Positions 1 to 6,172 of a stretch of 8,707 bases of DNA are shown one piece after another. The stretch comes from a bacterium (GTDB taxonomy: Bacteria > Patescibacteriota > Doudnabacteria > UBA920): positions 1 through 8,707 of the forward strand of contig JAJYJE010000032.1 of the NCBI GenBank assembly GCA_021789715.1, in the 5' to 3' direction. Numbering within the stretch: position 1 is the first letter of the stretch; each line of letters opens with the position of its first letter. The notes beneath the pieces were generated by a model. That model was not told where the DNA came from. It saw only the letters and a list, made by a program, of their open reading frames with translations, and ran no database searches. The position numbers and the translations under genes are program-made.

Positions 1-10
1 AAGTCAGACA

Positions 11-36
11 GAGCTTAAGGCACGCTAGATAAGCTC
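11..36 (+). other. Hairpin near the left edge
   Basis: GAGCTTA (11-17) and TAAGCTC (30-36) form a perfect 7-bp stem around a 12-base loop. All three forward frames hit a stop within the first 32 bases, so any upstream gene on this strand ends here or left of the window. The hairpin plus the terminator just after it could be the 3' end of a non-coding RNA or a gene's 3' untranslated region. I do not recognise it as tmRNA, RNase P RNA, SRP RNA or a tRNA. Confidence 0.35.
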
Positions 37-49
37 CATTGGCGACACG

Positions 50-71
50 AGGGGCGGTTTGCCCTTTTTTT
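50..71 (+). terminator. Intrinsic terminator of an upstream transcript
   Basis: GGGC (52-55) pairs with GCCC (61-64) around a GGTTT loop, and the stem can be lengthened by a G-U and an A-T pair. A run of seven T (65-71) follows immediately. The stem is short but strong, and the T tract is the best in the window. It would end a transcript entering from the left and isolate the gene at 191. Confidence 0.6.
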
Positions 72-190
72 AGTAGGGCTCGCGCGCCTAACGATTTTGA
101 TTGGGGAAAATCCATCCCGCATCCCTTTTAACATCACAATCCGGCCCTCGTCATATAACACGGCCCCAGACCTAACATAAGAATCAAAGC

Positions 191-916
191 ATGGCCAATG
201 CCCAAGAGCCGGGACAAACCCCCAACCACTCCAACCTTTCCAAAACCACGAGCAAAACCCGCAGTACCACTATATTGATTATTGCCGCGGCAGTGCTGAT
301 TATTGCCGCGGCCGGCATTTATTTTGCTTGGAAAAAAAAGAATAACGGGACAACCAACCAAACAGCCGATCAAATTCGGAACCTGTTTACGGCAACAACT
401 ACCCCAAATTTTACCGCGCCCGCTCCCGGCGGCCAGTACCGCTCGTTCCCGACCAGCACCGAACCTGCCACCGCGCCCCCGGTTGCCGAACCGCAGACAC
501 AAGCTCCGGCAAACAATAATGCCGCGCCCGCGCAGCCTTCCGCCACGATTTACCGGAATCTTTCGCTCGGCTTCCAAATTACCGTTCCTTACGCATGGAC
601 CGCGCGGCTAAACGGCAGCAGCGTCTGGTTTTTTAACCAGGCCACGGGCGCAACAGAAGGATATGTTGAATCTTACCCGGCCGGCAATGCCACGCTGGCC
701 GATTTGCTGAATATTTTTCAGCATAGCCCTTCCATACGGCAGGTCGGACAAATTAGCCTAAACGGCCAACCCGCTCTCCGCTACTTGGCGGACAGCACGG
801 CTTCCAGCGGCGTGGCGCTGATTATGGGCGGCAAAATTTTCTACCTCACCGGCAATTTGGCCAACCCCGCTATCGCCGCCACCCTTGAGGCAACCGGCGG
901 CAAAGTAGGCTACTAA
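191..916 (+). CDS. Membrane-anchored protein with extracytoplasmic C-terminal domain, unknown function
   Basis: A 241-residue protein. Residues 1-27 are polar and basic. Residues 28-47 form one hydrophobic helix followed by KKK, which would anchor the protein in the membrane. The charge on both sides leaves the topology uncertain, but a cytoplasmic N terminus and an exported C-terminal part is the usual arrangement for such proteins. Residues 51-118 are a low-complexity linker rich in Pro, Ala, Thr, Gln and Asn. From about residue 119 there is a compact domain whose opening (YRN..LGFQITVPYAW) resembles the start of PsbP/Mog1-like alpha-beta domains in many membrane-tethered bacterial proteins; this is a resemblance by eye only. 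There is no cysteine. The ATG at 191 lacks a ribosome binding site. The gene stands alone between two terminators. The strongly hydrophobic segment and the ordered C-terminal part make a real gene very likely; the function is unknown. Confidence 0.85.
   Translation: MANAQEPGQTPNHSNLSKTTSKTRSTTILIIAAAVLIIAAAGIYFAWKKKNNGTTNQTADQIRNLFTATTTPNFTAPAPGGQYRSFPTSTEPATAPPVAEPQTQAPANNNAAPAQPSATIYRNLSLGFQITVPYAWTARLNGSSVWFFNQATGATEGYVESYPAGNATLADLLNIFQHSPSIRQVGQISLNGQPALRYLADSTASSGVALIMGGKIFYLTGNLANPAIAATLEATGGKVGY
276..312 (+). repeat. In-frame 21-base tandem duplication inside the membrane anchor
   Basis: The 16-base sequence TGATTATTGCCGCGGC occurs at 276-291 and again at 297-312, exactly 21 bases apart. 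The offset is seven codons, so the protein repeats LIIAAAV/LIIAAAG in its transmembrane helix. It looks like a recent slippage or duplication that preserved frame and hydrophobicity. Confidence 0.7.
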
Positions 917-956
917 CGCCGTACCCCTCTTAAGGCAATTTATCCAAAACCACGCG

Positions 957-977
957 AACGCCCAACTCGGGCGTTTT
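957..977 (+). terminator. Intrinsic terminator after the membrane-anchored protein gene
   Basis: AACGCCC (957-963) and GGGCGTT (969-975) form a perfect 7-bp stem with a 5-base loop (AACTC). The stem runs into TTTT (974-977). It lies 41 bases after the stop codon at 914-916 and separates this gene from the exporter gene. Confidence 0.8.
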
Positions 978-985
978 AAAATCCA

Positions 986-1014
986 ATGACAACTACGCCA
1001 AAATTTGGTAAACT
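986..1014 (+). promoter_or_regulatory. Sigma-70-type promoter for the ABC exporter
   Basis: ATGACA (986-991, 5 of 6 to the -35 consensus) is followed by a 17-base spacer and TAAACT (1009-1014, 4 of 6 to the -10 consensus). The expected transcription start is near 1020-1022, only 5-7 bases before the ATG at 1027. The mRNA would have almost no leader, which agrees with the absence of a ribosome binding site. Confidence 0.55.
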
Positions 1015-1026
1015 GATAAAATCCCT

Positions 1027-2784
1027 ATGAATGAATTGAGCAAAAAAACCTTCCTTATATTTTACCGCCATTCCAAGCCCTATGCCAAAACCATCGCGGT
1101 AGTGGTGCTGGGATTAATCGCGGGCGTGGCGTTTGATACCTACCAGCCGTTTTTATTCCGAACCTTGTTTAACCAGCTGGCCGCCGGCAACCGCGGCGCC
1201 GTAGCGCAAATGCTGGACGTGGTATGGAAAATTTTTTTGATCGGCGGCCTGTCTTGGGTCAGCTGGCGGACTTCGCAATTCGCGCTCAACTTCTACGAAG
1301 CAAGGGTAATGTCCAACCTGCTCAACACCTGCTTCGTTTATCTCCAGCAGCATTCCTACTCGTTCTTTAGCGACAACTTTGCCGGCAGCCTGGTTCGTAA
1401 AATCAACCGCTATTCGCGCACGTTCGAAGACCTGGCGGATATCACTTTCCAAAACCTGTCGCAGACCATTCTGCAGATTGGCATTATTATTGCCGTCCTG
1501 TTTCTGTACTATCGCGCTTTGGGCGGCATTGTCCTGGCCTGGTCGGTGGCCTATATCTATTTCAATTACCGCTTCGCCAAGTGGAAAATAAAATACGACG
1601 TGGCGCGCGCGGCCATGGACACCAAAGTTACCGGACAGATGGCGGACACGGTCACCAACAACATCAACTTAAAATTATTCAACGGATTAACGCGGGAAAC
1701 GGCCGACTATCAACGGCTTACCGGCGAATTATTCCGCCTGCGCTACTTGGGCTGGAATTTGGGGCAAATCTCCGAAACCATCCAGGGCGCGCTCGTAGTC
1801 TTTTTGGAATTTGCCGTAATGTACTCCGCGGTGCTGCTTTGGCAGCGCGGCCGGCTGACGGTCGGGGATTTTGCCCTGCTCCAGGCTTACCTCGTCCAAA
1901 TCTTTACGCTTCTTTGGAACTTTGGCCGGTTTGTCCGGAGAATTTATGAGAGCGTGGCCGACGCCAATGAGATGACGGAAATCCTGCTCACGCCCCACGA
2001 AGTTCAAGACCGGCCCGGCGCTACGGAACTTATCGCCGGAAAAAGCGGGATTGAATTCCGCAATGTCATTTTCGCTTATGGCGACAACGAACCCGTGTTT
2101 AAAAATTTTAACTTACAGCTGGGGGCCGGCGAACGCGTGGCGCTCATTGGACCGTCCGGCGGCGGCAAAACCACCATAGTAAAATTACTGCTCCGTTTTG
2201 TTGATATTCAGGGAGGGGAGATTCTGGTAAGCGGACAAAACATTGCAGCCGTTACCCAGGACTCCCTGCGGGCCAACATCGCCCTGGTGCCCCAGGAGCC
2301 AATCCTGTTTCACCGCAATTTAATGGAGAACATCCGTTATGGCCGCCCCGGCGCTTCCGACGACCAGGTAATTGCCGCCGCCAAAGCCGCCCACGCCCAC
2401 GAATTCATCTCCCGGTTCCCGCAAAGTTACGGGACGTTCGTTGGCGAGCGCGGCATCAAATTGTCCGGCGGGGAACGCCAGCGGGTCGCCATTGCGCGCG
2501 CTATTCTAAAAAACGCTCCAATTTTGGTGCTCGACGAAGCCACCTCCAGCCTGGATAGCGAAAGCGAGCACCTTATACAGGATGCCTTAAAAAACCTGAT
2601 GCGGGACAAGACTGTTATTGTTATTGCCCACCGCCTGTCTACCATCATGCAAATGGATCGCATTGTCGTATTGGAAAACGGAAAGATCACCGAACAGGGC
2701 AAGCACGAAGAGCTGCTTAAAATGGAGCAGGGAACTTATCAGCGCCTCTGGGAAATTCAAGCCGGAGGCTTTGCCGGCGCTTAG
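1027..2784 (+). CDS. ABC transporter, exporter-type half-transporter (permease fused to ATPase)
   Basis: A 585-residue protein of the usual length for MsbA/LmrA-type half-transporters, which work as dimers in the cytoplasmic membrane and use ATP to export lipids, drugs, peptides or other compounds. Residues 1 to about 310 are the membrane domain with roughly six helices: about 22-42, 66-90, a pair in 143-180, about 253-274 and 278-300. The nucleotide-binding domain follows with every motif intact: Walker A GPSGGGKTT at 375-383, Q-loop Gln423 in VPQEP, signature LSGGERQR at 479-486, Walker B ILVLDE at 499-504 and H-loop His535 in IAHRLST. It should be an active ATPase. There is no peptidase domain and no adjacent partner, so a homodimer is most likely. 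The substrate cannot be read from the sequence. It has its own promoter and lies downstream of a terminator, so it is probably transcribed alone. Confidence 0.96.
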   Translation: MNELSKKTFLIFYRHSKPYAKTIAVVVLGLIAGVAFDTYQPFLFRTLFNQLAAGNRGAVAQMLDVVWKIFLIGGLSWVSWRTSQFALNFYEARVMSNLLNTCFVYLQQHSYSFFSDNFAGSLVRKINRYSRTFEDLADITFQNLSQTILQIGIIIAVLFLYYRALGGIVLAWSVAYIYFNYRFAKWKIKYDVARAAMDTKVTGQMADTVTNNINLKLFNGLTRETADYQRLTGELFRLRYLGWNLGQISETIQGALVVFLEFAVMYSAVLLWQRGRLTVGDFALLQAYLVQIFTLLWNFGRFVRRIYESVADANEMTEILLTPHEVQDRPGATELIAGKSGIEFRNVIFAYGDNEPVFKNFNLQLGAGERVALIGPSGGGKTTIVKLLLRFVDIQGGEILVSGQNIAAVTQDSLRANIALVPQEPILFHRNLMENIRYGRPGASDDQVIAAAKAAHAHEFISRFPQSYGTFVGERGIKLSGGERQRVAIARAILKNAPILVLDEATSSLDSESEHLIQDALKNLMRDKTVIVIAHRLSTIMQMDRIVVLENGKITEQGKHEELLKMEQGTYQRLWEIQAGGFAGA

Positions 2785-2850
2785 GGTTTCCCAATTTTCC
2801 ACTAATGGCCAAACTGGGCTCAAGATACCAGGCCGCCAATTTTCGATTTA

Positions 2851-2862
2851 GTATTATAATAC
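2851..2862. promoter_or_regulatory. 12-bp perfect palindrome upstream of the coiled-coil gene
   Basis: GTATTATAATAC reads the same on both strands. It contains a TATAAT (2855-2860), but I find no matching -35 element 16-18 bases upstream. It lies about 35 bases before the better promoter at 2873-2902 and could be an operator half-region or a second start point. The evidence is symmetry and position only. Confidence 0.3.
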
Positions 2863-2872
2863 CCTTTCGTAT

Positions 2873-2902
2873 TTGGTAGGGGCTGTAGCGCTGTGGTATA
2901 AT
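2873..2902 (+). promoter_or_regulatory. Extended -10 promoter for the coiled-coil protein gene
   Basis: TTGGTA (2873-2878) is a 4 of 6 match to the -35 element. After 18 bases comes a perfect TATAAT (2897-2902), preceded by TG one base away (2894-2895), the extended -10 motif. Transcription would start near 2909, giving a leader of about 20 bases with no ribosome binding site. The -10 lies within the imperfect dyad GGTAT (2895-2899) ... ATACC (2908-2912), so a repressor could cover it. Confidence 0.7.
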
Positions 2903-2929
2903 ATTAAATACCATTAAAACACCAGACGA

Positions 2930-3310
2930 ATGAAAAACATTCAGGAAGTTTTTGAGCGCATCGAAGAAACCAAACAGCAGCAGCGCGGCATAACCGCCAT
3001 GTATAAGGACGCGCTGGATAACTCGCCGGATTACCAGGAAATTCTGGACAAATTAAAAAAATTGAAAATCCAAAAGAAAGAGATTGAAGACCAAACCAAG
3101 GCCGAACTCGGATCGGAATGGGACAAGCTGGATTTGATGAAGCTGCATATCCGGGAAGACAAAGAGATGCTGGCCGACATTGCCATTTCTACCCTTATGA
3201 AAGGCGAAACGGTAAAGGTGACGGACAAAAACAAAACGGAATACAAGCCGGTATTTTCCGTGCGTTTCCGGAAAGCTAACGAAGTAAAACAAACAGGGGA
3301 AGAACGCTAA
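2930..3310 (+). CDS. Small coiled-coil protein of unknown function
   Basis: A 126-residue, highly charged soluble protein with no signal peptide and no membrane segment. About residues 1-90 should be almost entirely helical: repeated hydrophobic positions with Lys/Glu between them (around IQEVFERIEE, EILDKLKKLK and IQKKEIEDQ) suggest a coiled-coil hairpin. About residues 93-117 (TVKVTDKNKTEYKPVFSVRF) look like two or three beta strands. Such an arrangement suits a small structural or nucleic-acid-associated protein, but I recognise no family. It starts at ATG 2930 behind a strong promoter, which supports expression. The next gene begins 88 bases downstream without an obvious terminator, so co-transcription with the pilin gene is possible. 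Codon use matches the neighbours. Confidence 0.8.
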   Translation: MKNIQEVFERIEETKQQQRGITAMYKDALDNSPDYQEILDKLKKLKIQKKEIEDQTKAELGSEWDKLDLMKLHIREDKEMLADIAISTLMKGETVKVTDKNKTEYKPVFSVRFRKANEVKQTGEER

Positions 3311-3339
3311 ACCGGTTTGGCTATTTTCGATCCATAAAA

Positions 3340-3402
3340 ATGAAGATTATTCTCAACGGAAGCGCGAGGCAGGGGATCCGCATTAAAAAGCCGACGCTAT
3401 GA
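3340..3402 (+). CDS. Possible 20-codon ORF overlapping the pilin start
   Basis: An ATG at 3340 opens a 20-residue frame ending in TGA at 3400-3402, which overlaps the pilin ATG (3399-3401) as ATGA. That arrangement is typical of translational coupling. It has no ribosome binding site, like the other genes here. The start MKIILNGSARQG loosely resembles the N terminus of flavodoxin-fold NAD(P)H oxidoreductases (MKI..NGS.R.G), but at this length that may be chance. It may be a coupled leader peptide or simply a random ORF. Confidence 0.25.
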   Translation: MKIILNGSARQGIRIKKPTL

Positions 3403-3881
3403 AAAAACAAATTGCCCAAAATGGGTTTACGCTTATTGAGTTGCTGGTGGTCCTCGCCATAATCGGCATCCTCGCCGGCATGATTACCCTAGCGGTCAAC
3501 GACGCCAGAATTAAAGGCCGCGACGCCAAACGGATCGGCGATGCCCGCCAGTTTGCCACGGCCATGGAACAGTACTATACCCAATACGGGGCCTACCCCA
3601 CGGGGACCGCTTCGGTCCTGATCGGCGGAGCGCCGCTTAGCGACGCGGGTGCGTTTGACTCCGCTGTCGAACCTGTGGTTCCTAACTACTTGCCATTCAT
3701 CCCAACAGCGCCCATTCCGGCGGATGGCTCCTGCGCGGGAATTTCCGGCAAAGGCGGCAATACCTATTGGTACGAAACCGCTCCCGATGGCTCTACTTAC
3801 ACCATGACTTTCTGTATCGGCAAAGACAGCAGCAGCTGGATTGCCGGCACGCACTACGCGACGGCTAACGGCATCCAATAG
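3399..3881 (+). CDS. Type IV pilin / pseudopilin-like protein
   Basis: A 160-residue prepilin. Residues 1-9 (MKKQIAQNG) are a short basic leader ending in Gly9. Cleavage by prepilin peptidase would leave Phe10 as the N-methylated first residue, and Glu14 is the conserved Glu5 of the mature protein. The hydrophobic helix FTLIELLVVLAIIGILAG (10-27) anchors it in the membrane and packs the filament core. Next is the usual amphipathic segment (about 34-66) ending in QYGAYPTG. The C-terminal part has the pattern of GspG/PilE-like minor folds: YLPFIPTAP (97-105), NTYWYETAPDGSTYTMTFC (121-139). Cys112 and Cys139 could form a disulfide. In this kind of bacterium such pilins build type IV pili for attachment, DNA uptake or twitching. 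No assembly ATPase, platform protein or peptidase gene is nearby, so it is an isolated pilin gene. It could equally be a minor pilin. Confidence 0.93.
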   Translation: MKKQIAQNGFTLIELLVVLAIIGILAGMITLAVNDARIKGRDAKRIGDARQFATAMEQYYTQYGAYPTGTASVLIGGAPLSDAGAFDSAVEPVVPNYLPFIPTAPIPADGSCAGISGKGGNTYWYETAPDGSTYTMTFCIGKDSSSWIAGTHYATANGIQ

Positions 3882-4048
3882 CCTTATTACCAAAGCACGC
3901 TCTACACGGGCGGCGTTGCGTGCCGCGCGCGGCCGCGCGAAAATTTTAAATTTTGCCGGCATAAAAATCCCTTACCCCTGAGCGGCGGCGTTAAATGCTC
4001 CAAACAAATCCGCAGTGCGGTCAAACCCCGATTAATTAGTTCGTGCAT
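3882..4048. other. Intergenic region with a GC-rich palindrome and short hairpins
   Basis: These 167 bases separate the pilin and LUD genes. They contain GCGGC/GCCGC (3910-3914 and 3922-3926), a 14-bp perfect palindrome CGCGCGGCCGCGCG (3926-3939) followed by AAAATTTTAAATTTT (3940-3954), and CCGCA-G-TGCGG (4010-4020). The GC palindrome plus T-containing tail could act as a terminator of the pilin transcript, although its stem would have only five pairs around a GGCC loop and the tail begins with A. A 14-codon ATG frame at 3995-4039 has no further support. No clear promoter for the LUD gene is visible; ATTAAT at 4031-4036 is a weak -10 candidate. Confidence 0.35.
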
Positions 4049-4669
4049 ATGGCATACCACAACATTCCTTCCGACGATATAATCAACCAAACGGCCAAAG
4101 CCCTTTCCCAAAACGGGATCAATGCCTTTATAGTTGACGGCGGCGAACAAGCCAAGCTCAAAGCTCTGGAGCTGATACCGGAAGGAGCCGAGGTTATGGC
4201 CATGACATCAATCACCTTGGAAACGATCGGCTTGGCCCGGGAAATTAACGAATCCGGCAGGTTTAACTCCGTGCGCGTAAAACTCCAAGGCATGGACCGA
4301 AAATCCCAAAACGCCGAAATGCAAAAACTGGGCGCGGCGCCGGAGTACGCGACAGGCAGCGTTCACGCGGTTACCCAGGACGGAACAATACTGATCGCTT
4401 CCAATACCGGCAGCCAGCTGGCGGCTTATGTTTACGGTTCGCCGCATGTCGTTTGGGTGGTTGGCGCCCAAAAAATTGTACGCGACCAGGCCGACGGCCT
4501 TAAACGCATTTTCGAATACATCGTTCCCCAAGAGAGCGTACGCGCGCGCAAGCAGTACAACCTGCCCGACACCTGGAATACCTACCCCAGCAAAATTCTT
4601 ACCGTAAACCGCGAAGTCGCCCCGAACCGCATCAGCCTCATTTTGGTTAAAGAAATTCTAGGATTCTAA
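4049..4669 (+). CDS. LUD-domain protein (LutC/YkgG-like, formerly DUF162)
   Basis: A 206-residue soluble protein matching the LUD family over its whole length. Landmarks are EVMAMTSITLETIG (48-61), YATGSVHAVTQDGTI (100-114), ASNTGSQLAAY (117-127) and WVVGAQKIV (136-144), then the helical tail with EYIVPQESVRAR. The fold is NagB/RpiA/CoA-transferase-like. Family members LutB and LutC take part in iron-sulfur-dependent L-lactate oxidation, but this is the stand-alone form: it has no cysteine-rich ferredoxin domain and there is no lutA or lutB nearby. Its substrate is therefore unknown and a lactate role should not be assumed. I chose ATG 4049; GTG 4043 is two codons upstream in frame and is an alternative. 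There is no ribosome binding site. A terminator hairpin follows 28 bases after the stop, so it is probably monocistronic. Confidence 0.92.
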   Translation: MAYHNIPSDDIINQTAKALSQNGINAFIVDGGEQAKLKALELIPEGAEVMAMTSITLETIGLAREINESGRFNSVRVKLQGMDRKSQNAEMQKLGAAPEYATGSVHAVTQDGTILIASNTGSQLAAYVYGSPHVVWVVGAQKIVRDQADGLKRIFEYIVPQESVRARKQYNLPDTWNTYPSKILTVNREVAPNRISLILVKEILGF

Positions 4670-4697
4670 CCCCAACTTCCTGTTTAGGCCCGTCTTG

Positions 4698-4738
4698 ATA
4701 CTGCAGCACTTTTTGATGTTGCAGTATTCATTTGTTTT
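4698..4738 (+). terminator. Terminator hairpin after the LUD gene
   Basis: ATACTGCAGCA (4698-4708) pairs with TGTTGCAGTAT (4717-4727): 11 base pairs with one G-U, around an 8-base loop that itself holds five T. The downstream side is TCATTTGTTTT, a broken T-rich tract. The stem is the longest in the window. The T tract overlaps the -35 element of the next promoter, so this short region both ends one transcript and starts another. Confidence 0.65.
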
Positions 4739-4764
4739 ATACCCCCCACCGCGTATGTTATAAT
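4736..4764 (+). promoter_or_regulatory. Promoter of the AlkD-like gene, giving a leaderless mRNA
   Basis: TTTATA (4736-4741, 4 of 6) is followed by a 17-base spacer and a perfect TATAAT (4759-4764), with the extended -10 TG at 4756-4757. Only six bases (4765-4770) separate the -10 from the ATG at 4771, so the expected first transcribed base is the A of the start codon or within a base of it. This argues for a leaderless message and against the TTG at 4732, which lies upstream of the promoter's -35 element. Confidence 0.72.
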
Positions 4765-4770
4765 TTGCTT

Positions 4771-5514
4771 ATGGGCAACAACGGACTAGGCCGTGTTAAA
4801 CTCAAACTGCGGCAAGTTGCCGATCCGAAAAAAGCCAAACTGCTGCGGGGGTTTTTTAAGACCGGCAAAGGCGAGTATGGGGAAGGGGATAAATTCCTGG
4901 GAATAACCGTGCCGGTGCAGCGGCGGATCGCTAACGAGTTTGCGGATAAACTGACCTTGGCGGATTTGGACAAGCTGATAAAGTCCGCGGTCCACGAGCA
5001 TCGCCTGGCTGCGCTGCTAGTCCTGGTGCGGCAGTTTCAAAAGTCCAAGATTTCAAATCAGCAGTCTGAAATATATAAATTTTACCTCTCCCACACCCCC
5101 TATATCAACAACTGGGACTTGGTTGATTTGTCCGCGCCGAAAATTATAGGCGCTTACCTGAACGGCCTTTCGCCATATAGCGCAAAGCGCGGCAAAGCCA
5201 CAACTATTCTTTATAAATTAGCGAAGTCCAAAAATCTTTGGGAACGCCGCATCGCTATCGTATCCACGTTCGATGGTATTTGCCGCGGCCGCCCCGATGA
5301 CGCCTTAAAAATATCGGCAATGCTGCTGGGAGACAGCCATGATCTGATCCACAAAGCGGCGGGCTGGATGCTCCGCGAAGCCGGCAAGCGCTGCGGTGAA
5401 AGCCATCTTTTAAAATTCCTGGACAAGCACTATCGCCGCATGCCCCGCACCATGCTTCGCTACGCCATTGAACGGCTGCCGGAATCCAAGCGCCAACATT
5501 ATTTGACAAAATAA
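4771..5514 (+). CDS. DNA alkylation repair enzyme, AlkD-like HEAT-repeat glycosylase
   Basis: A 247-residue protein, close to the AlkD length (about 235). AlkD enzymes remove 3-methyladenine and 7-methylguanine from DNA without flipping the base, using a superhelix of paired helices. Family landmarks are in order: FFKTGKGEYGEGDKFLGITVP near the N terminus, NNWDLVDLSAP (113-123), LWERRIAIVSTF (156-167), HDLIHKAAGWMLREAGK (190-206) and RTMLRYAIERLP near the end. From what is known of Bacillus cereus AlkD (Trp109, Asp113, Arg148, Trp187, Arg190), the equivalents here are Trp115, Asp119, Arg160, Trp199 and Arg202. All are present with matching local spacing (W-x3-D and W-x2-R), so an active glycosylase is likely. 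The chosen start is ATG 4771, which sits at the predicted transcription start. Residues 91-99 (KSKISNQQS) are a polar stretch in place of the usual charged loop. The gene is first in a likely three-gene operon. Confidence 0.93.
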   Translation: MGNNGLGRVKLKLRQVADPKKAKLLRGFFKTGKGEYGEGDKFLGITVPVQRRIANEFADKLTLADLDKLIKSAVHEHRLAALLVLVRQFQKSKISNQQSEIYKFYLSHTPYINNWDLVDLSAPKIIGAYLNGLSPYSAKRGKATTILYKLAKSKNLWERRIAIVSTFDGICRGRPDDALKISAMLLGDSHDLIHKAAGWMLREAGKRCGESHLLKFLDKHYRRMPRTMLRYAIERLPESKRQHYLTK

Positions 5515-5530
5515 CTTAACGATAATTTAT

Positions 5531-6172
5531 ATGGCAAAATTCGATAGCAGGCAAGAAGGCAAGCTAATTATGTTTCCCGGTCAGGAACGGCGTGAGGCAG
5601 AAATGCCAGCGCACTTGCCGGCCGCGCTTAGCAACGAGCGGAACGCTCCCGGGCAGGCGAGGGCAGACCAGGGCGTAGCCGCGGAATTGCCGGAAGCGGA
5701 GGATAAAATCGGCAACAGAAGCGAGAAGGATCGTCTGCTTGAAAATTTTGCCCAAGCCACTTTGGCTAATATCAGGATAGAATGCGTAGCTTTAATGAAT
5801 AACAACCGGGAATTTATAAATGGGAATGTGGGGCTGGCCGGGCAGGACCGGCCTGACGAGGCGCAGGTACAGTGGAACTCGGCAGCCAAGGACCGGAATA
5901 TGGCCGCCATGGTGGCGGAACTGAAGGAGCGGGTTGAAAACGGCATAAAATTCCTGCATGCCCATTTCCCAAATATTTTAGAACCCAACGGGGCGGACGG
6001 CTTGAGTGCGCAAGCAAAGAAATACCTAAACGCCTTGGCGGATGTAGCTGCTGACCTGGAAAAACCCAACCTCGGCCGGGGAGAAATTATGAATATCGCA
6101 AAAGCTGCCGATACCCGGCTTGAACCTTACGTGTCAGTCGACTTTAAGCTGCACCGCAAACACTCTTCATGA
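5531..6172 (+). CDS. Unknown helical protein translationally coupled to the YbaK-like gene
   Basis: A 213-residue soluble protein that I do not recognise. Residues 1 to about 62 are polar, rich in Ala, Glu, Arg and Pro, and probably disordered. Residues about 65-205 look mostly helical, for example DRLLENFAQATLANIRIE, MAAMVAELKERVENGIKFL and AKKYLNALADVAADLEK. There is no signal peptide, membrane segment, cysteine cluster or enzymatic motif. It begins 16 bases after the AlkD-like gene and its TGA stop (6170-6172) overlaps the next start as ATGA, so it is made together with the YbaK-like protein and may be its partner. ATG 5531 is the first start; Met14 at 5570 is possible, because a TTGACA at 5503-5508 could belong to a promoter whose transcript starts after 5531. 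That TTGACA has no well-spaced -10. Codon use matches the neighbours. Confidence 0.8.
   Translation: MAKFDSRQEGKLIMFPGQERREAEMPAHLPAALSNERNAPGQARADQGVAAELPEAEDKIGNRSEKDRLLENFAQATLANIRIECVALMNNNREFINGNVGLAGQDRPDEAQVQWNSAAKDRNMAAMVAELKERVENGIKFLHAHFPNILEPNGADGLSAQAKKYLNALADVAADLEKPNLGRGEIMNIAKAADTRLEPYVSVDFKLHRKHSS

Noticed and set aside
93..112. GATTTT ... AAAATC hairpin before the first gene as a regulatory element
   Set aside because: Six AT-rich pairs around an 8-base loop is weak and expected by chance; no riboswitch or operator pattern goes with it.
134..577. 147-codon frame on the - strand opposite the first gene
   Set aside because: Its Gly/Arg-rich composition is what the Pro/Ala-rich linker of the real + strand gene gives in reverse complement; the + strand product has a sensible membrane anchor and domain.
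2792..2820. CCCAATTT ... AAACTGGG as a terminator for the ABC exporter gene
   Set aside because: The arms have a mismatch, the loop is 13 bases and no T tract follows.
4732..4770. Upstream TTG start extending the AlkD-like protein by 13 residues
   Set aside because: The extension covers the -35 and -10 elements of a good promoter, so it would not be transcribed from that promoter, and AlkD proteins normally begin close to the ATG at 4771.
5041..5070. KSKISNQQSE stretch in the AlkD-like protein as a second repeat-derived insertion
   Set aside because: The surrounding family motifs keep nearly normal spacing and I see no inverted repeat, so it may be ordinary loop divergence.
5503..5526. TTGACA ... 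GATAAT as a promoter for the gene at 5531
   Set aside because: The -35 is perfect but the spacer is only 12 bases. The hexamer at the correct 17-base spacing (5526-5531) matches just 3 of 6 and overlaps the start codon.
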